Shown one piece after another: positions 59,777-64,000 of a DNA stretch of 64,000 bases. This DNA comes from Neoaquamicrobium sediminum. Lineage in GTDB: Bacteria > Pseudomonadota > Alphaproteobacteria > Rhizobiales > Rhizobiaceae. The stretch's first letter is position 1; every line of letters starts with the position of its first letter. A model generated the notes under the pieces. It searched no databases. It had not been told where the DNA came from and saw only the letters and a program-made list of their open reading frames with translations. The DNA is taken from positions 1,054,001 through 1,118,000 of the forward strand of contig NZ_JABETK010000001.1 in assembly GCF_013240295.1 (NCBI RefSeq), read 5' to 3'. The position numbers and the translations under genes were made by a program.

Positions 59777-60565
59777 CTACTTGGCGAGGAAGGTCAGCCC
59801 CAGCGTGCGCTCGACAATCGCCATCACTGCGACGGTCAGCAGCATGAGCAGCACGGAGACCGATGCGATGACGGGATCGAAGAACTGCTCGACATGGGCG
59901 AGGATCTGGATCGGCAGCGTCGAGATGCCGGGTCCGGTCAGGAACAGCGACACCGAGACGTCGTTGATCGAGGTGATGAAGGCGAGGATGAAGGCGGCGA
60001 TCACGCCGGAGCGCACGTTCGGCAGCACGATCGTGAAGAAGGTCTTGATCGGACGGCTGCCGAGGCTGATCGCCGCTTCCTCGATGGAGAAGTCGAACGA
60101 GGCAAGGCTCGCCGAGATGACCCGCACGCAATAGGGCAGCACGATCAGGGTGTGACCGATCAGCAGCGTCAGGAAGATCGGAGCGGACTGGCCCACGGCG
60201 ACCAAGCGCAGCAGCGAGAAGCCCAGTACGATTTCCGGCACCAGGATCGGCAGCACGAACAGCGTCGACAGCCACGCCGGAAGCTGGATGCGGTAGCGGT
60301 TCAGCGCATAGGCCGCCGGAATGCCGATCAGCAGCGCCAGCGCGGTCGCCAGGAATGCGATCTCGACGCTGGTGACGATCGTGCGCCGGAACGCGCCGAT
60401 CTCGAAGATGCGCTCGAACCAGCGCAGCGTCAGCCCCTGCGGCGGAAAGGTCAGGAAGGTCGTGTCCGAGAGTGCTGCGCCGAAGACGATCACCAGCGGC
60501 CCCATCAGGAACAGGTAGACGAGGACGGCGAAGCCGATCAGGGCAGGATGAAGACGGTTGGGCAT
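59777..60565 (-). CDS. ABC importer permease (PotC-like)
   Basis: 262 residues with six hydrophobic segments. LVYLFLMGPLVIVFGAALSDTTFLTFPPQGLTLRWF at the start and the coupling loop FDFSIEEAAISLGSRPIKTFFTIVLPNV are typical of PotC/CysW-like permeases. It shares one base between its start and the preceding permease's stop. Confidence 0.92.
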   Translation of the reverse strand: MPNRLHPALIGFAVLVYLFLMGPLVIVFGAALSDTTFLTFPPQGLTLRWFERIFEIGAFRRTIVTSVEIAFLATALALLIGIPAAYALNRYRIQLPAWLSTLFVLPILVPEIVLGFSLLRLVAVGQSAPIFLTLLIGHTLIVLPYCVRVISASLASFDFSIEEAAISLGSRPIKTFFTIVLPNVRSGVIAAFILAFITSINDVSVSLFLTGPGISTLPIQILAHVEQFFDPVIASVSVLLMLLTVAVMAIVERTLGLTFLAK

Positions 60566-61392
60566 CAGGTCGCCATTGGGTTGAGACGGCGGGCGGCCCG
60601 CGTCATGAAGAGCACCACGGCCACCGTCACCACCACCATGATGGCGGCGATGGTGGAGGCGCTGACCCAGTCGAAGGCGACCATGGCGCGCTGGTACATC
60701 AGCGTGCCCATCACCATCTGGCTTTCGCCGCCGAGAAGCTGCGGCGTCGCATAGGCGGTGAACGAGCCGGTGAAGACCAGCACCGCGCCGACGATCAGGC
60801 CGGGCACCGCCAGCGGGAAGATCACCTGTCGGAACGTCGCGGCCGGCGAGGCGCCCAGCGAGGCTGCCGCCTGCACAACGTCGTCAGGGATGTTTTCCAG
60901 AACGCCGACGAGGGTCAGCACCATCAGCGGCACGAAGAGATACACCATGGCGACGATCACCGAGCCCTGCGTGTAGAGCATGGAGAACGGCTCGTCGGTG
61001 ATGCCCATCCCGATGAGGAAGTTGTTCAGGATGCCGTTGCGCCCGAGGATGATCAGCCAGGCAAAGGACCGCACCACCACGCCGGTCAGCAGCGGGAAGA
61101 CGGCCGCGATGATGAGCAGGCTCTTGATGCGACCCGGCGAGCGGGCGACGACGTAGGCCGTCAGGAAGCCCACCGCGACGGAGATGATCGTGGTGATCAG
61201 CGAGATTTCCAGCGTGCGCCACAGCACCGTGCGGCGAAAGCCGCTGGAGAAGAAAGCCTGATAGGGCGCGATGATGCCCGCGGGCTCGATGAAGGTCGCG
61301 GTGATGGTCGCCGCCACCGGCAGCACCAGGAACACCACGACGAGGGTCGTGGCCGGCGCGGAAAGCGTCCATCCGGCGAAGCGTTTCAGCAC
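60565..61392 (-). CDS. ABC importer permease (PotB-like)
   Basis: 275 residues. The GTG at 61392 is chosen as start: AAGGGG lies about 8 bases upstream and VLKRFAGWTLSAPATTLVVVFLVLP is a normal first membrane segment. The frame is open further but only through a repeat. Six hydrophobic segments; coupling loop PDDVVQAAASLGASPAATFRQVIFPLAVPG. It pairs with the PotC-like permease. Confidence 0.9.
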   Translation of the reverse strand: MLKRFAGWTLSAPATTLVVVFLVLPVAATITATFIEPAGIIAPYQAFFSSGFRRTVLWRTLEISLITTIISVAVGFLTAYVVARSPGRIKSLLIIAAVFPLLTGVVVRSFAWLIILGRNGILNNFLIGMGITDEPFSMLYTQGSVIVAMVYLFVPLMVLTLVGVLENIPDDVVQAAASLGASPAATFRQVIFPLAVPGLIVGAVLVFTGSFTAYATPQLLGGESQMVMGTLMYQRAMVAFDWVSASTIAAIMVVVTVAVVLFMTRAARRLNPMAT

Positions 61393-61428
61393 TGTGGTCG
61401 TCCCCTTCGGATCATCGCGTATGTCATG

Positions 61429-61658
61429 GGTGCGTCCTTCGAGGCTCGCGGAGCCTGTCCTCGGGCCTGCCAAGGGCAAGACCCGTGGGCTCGCACCTAG
61501 GATGAGGGAGGTCGTGCATCGAGCAACAGAGCAGTGGGTTCGACAAACCGCCATCTTCATCTTGAAGTGCCACCGGATCGAACTCACGGCGTCATGGATT
61601 CGGCAGACCACTTCCCTCATCCTGAGATGCGAGCGCAGCGAGCCTCGAAAGACGCACC
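61429..61658. repeat. Inverted repeat around a palindromic intergenic element
   Basis: GGTGCGTCCTTCGAGGCTCGC...CCTAGGATGAGGG (61429-61508) is mirrored by CCCTCATCCTGAGATGCGAGC...CGAGCCTCGAAAGACGCACC (61614-61658). The roughly 310-base gap between the binding-protein stop and the permease start contains no gene I can support. The left-end sequence GTGCGTCCTTCGAGGCT also occurs at about 56193-56209, so the element is repeated in this genome. Confidence 0.75.
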
Positions 61659-61702
61659 AAAAACCACGGCTGGCAAGGCACAACCCCCGCCAGCCGTCGA
61701 TG

Positions 61703-62731
61703 TCACATCCCGAAAATTTCGTTCCAGCGATCCACCCAGGCGTTCTTGGCCTGGTTCATCTTGGAGTAGTCGACGCGCTTGAGGCCGTCGATCATCTCCT
61801 TGCCGTAGGTCCACTGCGCGGCTTCCTCCTCCGTCAGCTCGACGGAAGCGGCAACCGGGGCGTCGACGCCGTTCTGCGCCAGCGTCTTCTGCAGCTCGGG
61901 ATCGAGGATGAAGTTGATGAACTCGTGCGCCAGCTCGACATTGGCCGCGCCCTTCGGAATGTTGACCGTGTTCAGCGTCGCGATCGCCCCGTCCTCGAGA
62001 TCGGCCCAGACCACACTCGGCACGGCAGCCTGAAGCTGACCCAGCGCGAAATCCTGTGCCAGCGACACGGTAATCTCGCCGGTCGAGAACAGGTTTATCA
62101 TCTCCGAGCCGGTGTTGTAGTTCTTCACAACGTTGGGCTTGATCTTCTCGATCTCGGCAAAGGCCGGGTCGGCGTCGTCGAAGGCGTTCGTGCCGGCCTT
62201 CTCGCCGGCGATCATGACGACCATCGGGCCGGCGGTGGTGGTGATGCCCGGCAGCGACACCTGGCTGGCAAGGTCCTCGCGCCACAGGTCGGCCCAGCTC
62301 GTGATCGGCGGGTTCACCTTTTCCGAATCGTAGACGATGCCGACGCGGCCGATCGTATAGGCCGGGCCGTAGCCGCCCTGCGGGTCCTGCGCCAGCTCGT
62401 AGAGCCCGTCGATGTTCGGGATTTTCGAGCGGTCGATCTTCTGGAAGAGGCCTTCCTCGACGCCGATCTGCGAGAAGGAATCGGTTAGGTAGATCACGTC
62501 GACGCCCGCGCCGCCGCGAATCTTCACCTTGTTGAGGCGGTCGGCATTGTTGCCGGTCTCGAACACCAGCTCGCAGCCGCATTTTTCCTGGAACGGCTGG
62601 ACGATGTACTGGTCGAGTTTCTCGCCGTTGAAGCCCCACCACGAGATGGTCAGGGTTTCGGCCTGCGCCGCGCCGGCCGTCGTGGCAAGCACGGATGCCG
62701 CGGCCAGCATCGTCTTACGGGGAGTGGTCAT
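61703..62731 (-). CDS. ABC importer periplasmic binding protein (PotD/spermidine-putrescine-like)
   Basis: 342 residues. The signal peptide ends AGAAQA (about residue 24). The mature start TLTISWWGFNGEKLDQYIVQPFQEKCGCELVFETGNNADRLNK and DVIYLTDSFSQIGVEEGLFQKIDRSKIPNIDGL fit the SBP_bac_8/PotD family. C50 and C52 sit in the first lobe. The genes that follow (permeases, ATPase, deaminase, nucleoside hydrolase) suggest that the ligand may be a nucleoside or modified base rather than a polyamine. Confidence 0.9.
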   Translation of the reverse strand: MTTPRKTMLAAASVLATTAGAAQAETLTISWWGFNGEKLDQYIVQPFQEKCGCELVFETGNNADRLNKVKIRGGAGVDVIYLTDSFSQIGVEEGLFQKIDRSKIPNIDGLYELAQDPQGGYGPAYTIGRVGIVYDSEKVNPPITSWADLWREDLASQVSLPGITTTAGPMVVMIAGEKAGTNAFDDADPAFAEIEKIKPNVVKNYNTGSEMINLFSTGEITVSLAQDFALGQLQAAVPSVVWADLEDGAIATLNTVNIPKGAANVELAHEFINFILDPELQKTLAQNGVDAPVAASVELTEEEAAQWTYGKEMIDGLKRVDYSKMNQAKNAWVDRWNEIFGM

Positions 62732-62885
62732 GTTTCGCGCCTCTTCTGGATAGGTCGGAACCGGGTTCATCCCGGACTCGATGTTCAGCAAAAGCTTATT
62801 TTGACCGCCAAAGCCCCGCAAGCCCAAAGAATGTGCAGCGCACAACTACGGGCGCTCGTGTTGCCGGCAATCCGATGGGGCGAAC

Positions 62886-63269
62886 CTAGCGCTTGCGCGC
62901 CTTGCGTGCGGCATAGCGCGCGTCGCGCTTGGCCTTGCGCTCGGCCTCGTCGGCCAGCAGCCGCGAGATCATGTCCTTCTCGGCATTTTCCTTGGCCTCG
63001 GCCTCGGCCTTTGCCGCGGCTTCAGCTGCAGCCTCGCGCTCGGCGCGCTCACGGGCCTCTCGTTCGGCCTTCTCGCGCTTCTCACGCTCGCGCTCGGCCT
63101 GACGCTGCGCGCGCGCCTCGGCCGCAGCCTTGCGCTCGGCCCGCCTTGCCTGCGCGGCCGGATCGTCGGCGGACGGCATCTTGGCCTTCGCCTTTTCCAG
63201 CAGCGCCTTGCGGGCGTCCATCGCGGCCTGTCTGCGTTCCGCGAAACCCTGTTCCTTGTAAATTGCCAC
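62886..63269 (-). CDS. DUF6481 family charged coiled-coil protein
   Basis: 127 residues. It starts (GTG) MAIYKEQGFAERRQAAMDARKALLEK and is then almost wholly Ala/Glu/Lys/Arg with heptad-like spacing (about 35-120), predicting one long helix. The start GTG has AGAAGG about 8 bases upstream. The DUF6481 family is common in rhizobia and without known function; the N-terminal motif YKEQGFAERRQ is the recognisable part. Confidence 0.82.
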   Translation of the reverse strand: MAIYKEQGFAERRQAAMDARKALLEKAKAKMPSADDPAAQARRAERKAAAEARAQRQAEREREKREKAEREARERAEREAAAEAAAKAEAEAKENAEKDMISRLLADEAERKAKRDARYAARKARKR

Positions 63270-63345
63270 TCTTCGCCTTCTCGGTTGCGAGGTTTTCTTC
63301 GAGGGGCCTTATTGATGGCTACACGGCCGCAATTCAAGACGAAAA

Positions 63346-63376
63346 AGGCCCTCTCCGCACAAAACGGAGAGGGCCT
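63346..63376 (-). terminator. Rho-independent terminator of the Kazal-domain lipoprotein gene
   Basis: Perfect 12-bp stem AGGCCCTCTCCG (63346-63357) with CGGAGAGGGCCT (63365-63376), 7-base loop. On the minus strand it is followed by TTTTTCGTC, a proper U tract, 28 bases beyond the lipoprotein stop. Confidence 0.88.
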
Positions 63377-63403
63377 CAGTCGATTTTCGGTCAGGCCAGC
63401 GCC

Positions 63404-63973
63404 TTAGCAGGGGCCGGGACGCTCGATGCGGTAGCGGGCGTTCTCCGCCTCGCAGGCATTGCCGAAGGTGCGGCGCTCGCCACGGCGGGTGCCGCAGACA
63501 GGTGCATATTCACGCGTGCAGGCCCGCTCTTCGCGGCCGCCACCGCCTCCGCCGCCACGGCATTCGCCCTGGCTGACCACGCGATAGCCCTCGACCTGCG
63601 CCGAGCAGGCATTGCCGAAGGTGCGGCGCTCACGACCGCGCACGGCGCAGACCGGATCGAACTGCATGGTGCAACCAACTTCCGGCGGCCGTTGTGGCTG
63701 CGGCGGGCGTTCGCTGCGGCACTCACCGCCATAGACGATGCGGTAGCCGTCCGACCGCGCCAGACAGGCGTTCGAGAAGGTTTCACGCTGACCGCGACGC
63801 TCGCCGCAGACGGGAGCGTATTCGCGGGTACACATCTCCGGCGGCCTGTCGGGACGCGGCGGGCGTGGACCTGGTCCCGGTCCGGGACCCTCCTCCACCA
63901 CCACACAGGCTGCCAGCACGGTGGCAACGACGGCCAGCCCGGCCGCAATCTTCGCAATTGAAAGGAAACGCAT
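63404..63973 (-). CDS. Lipoprotein with three Kazal-like domains
   Basis: 189 residues. The lipoprotein signal ends VLAAC (C23), followed by a Pro/Gly-rich spacer with a repeated GP motif (about 29-40). Three cysteine-rich repeats sit at about 48-85, 101-138 and 152-189. Each has the order C-x3-5-PVC-x10-14-TF-x-NAC-x-A...GEC/GPC, with four cysteines and an aromatic-rich middle, the spacing of compact bacterial Kazal-type protease-inhibitor domains. The inter-repeat linker contains a Gly7 run. If folded on the surface it could inhibit serine proteases of other organisms. The C-terminus ends exactly on the last cysteine. Upstream region lies at the window edge. Confidence 0.86.
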   Translation of the reverse strand: MRFLSIAKIAAGLAVVATVLAACVVVEEGPGPGPGPRPPRPDRPPEMCTREYAPVCGERRGQRETFSNACLARSDGYRIVYGGECRSERPPQPQRPPEVGCTMQFDPVCAVRGRERRTFGNACSAQVEGYRVVSQGECRGGGGGGGREERACTREYAPVCGTRRGERRTFGNACEAENARYRIERPGPC

Positions 63974-64000
63974 TCCCGGTCCTCCAGATGTCCCTCGATC

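Noticed and set aside
61393..61683. A 97-residue N-terminal extension of the PotB-like permease
   Set aside because: It reads through a palindromic repeat; a GTG at 61392 with AAGGGG upstream gives a normal permease.

Overview
The window is GC-rich alphaproteobacterial chromosome. It most resembles a Hyphomicrobiales (rhizobial) genome of the Phyllobacteriaceae type, such as Mesorhizobium, Aminobacter or Nitratireductor. Reasons: the argB ... dapD-DUF805-dapE ... truA-fmt-def-rmuC neighbourhood, a DUF6481 protein, many ABC uptake systems, and GC-rich palindromic intergenic repeats of the kind common in rhizobia. I see no rRNA, tRNA, CRISPR array, phage or transposase gene. The genus is inferred from gene content; no database was searched.

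Layout. 0-5 kb: 3' part of a FAD-linked 2-hydroxyacid dehydrogenase, then a glycine betaine/proline ABC transporter (ATPase, permease, binding protein) with a nested dyad upstream and three tandem hairpins before the binding-protein gene. 5-12 kb: DUF817 membrane protein and HAD nucleotidase, a diguanylate cyclase, a DMT exporter, a MerR regulator/carboxymuconolactone-decarboxylase pair with a textbook 19-bp-spacer promoter, a small lipoprotein, argB and a ZIP metal transporter. 12-24.6 kb: a MATE exporter, then a GntR regulator with two winged-helix segments, divergent from a compact operon holding a C45-type Ntn acyltransferase/hydrolase, an oligopeptide-type ABC importer, a serine hydrolase, an amidase, a PaiB-type flavoprotein and a cytoplasmic M23-like metalloenzyme. 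This looks like import and intracellular cleavage of an amide- or acyl-bearing compound. It is the best candidate here for an undescribed system. 24.8-32 kb: a carbohydrate operon (FGGY kinase, HutC-family regulator with two operator-like palindromes, UPF0309 SIS protein, complete CUT1 ABC importer) ending in a strong terminator.

32-47 kb: a YcnI-PCuAC copper protein fusion with a DUF2946 partner, a LOG-family protein, then core lysine/diaminopimelate genes dapD and dapE, a PanE-like reductase, an MFS/Lrp divergent pair, the truA-GNAT-fmt-def block, rmuC, a CAP-domain lipoprotein, and an N-formylglutamate amidohydrolase/DUF1028 pair. 47-54 kb: two luciferase-like monooxygenases joined in frame across a repeat, and an ABC ATPase/FtsX permease/periplasmic adaptor export operon. 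54-64 kb: a phosphoribosyltransferase, an M20 amidohydrolase, and a long leftward block with a PotABCD-like ABC importer, an MtaD-type deaminase and a nucleoside hydrolase, which together suggest nucleoside or purine-like salvage. The window ends with DUF6481 and a lipoprotein carrying three Kazal-like domains.

A caution for all users: at least eleven otherwise normal genes carry small frame disruptions, several in runs of G or C. The pattern fits sequencing or assembly indels better than real gene decay. Several very long apparent fusions vanish once these are corrected.
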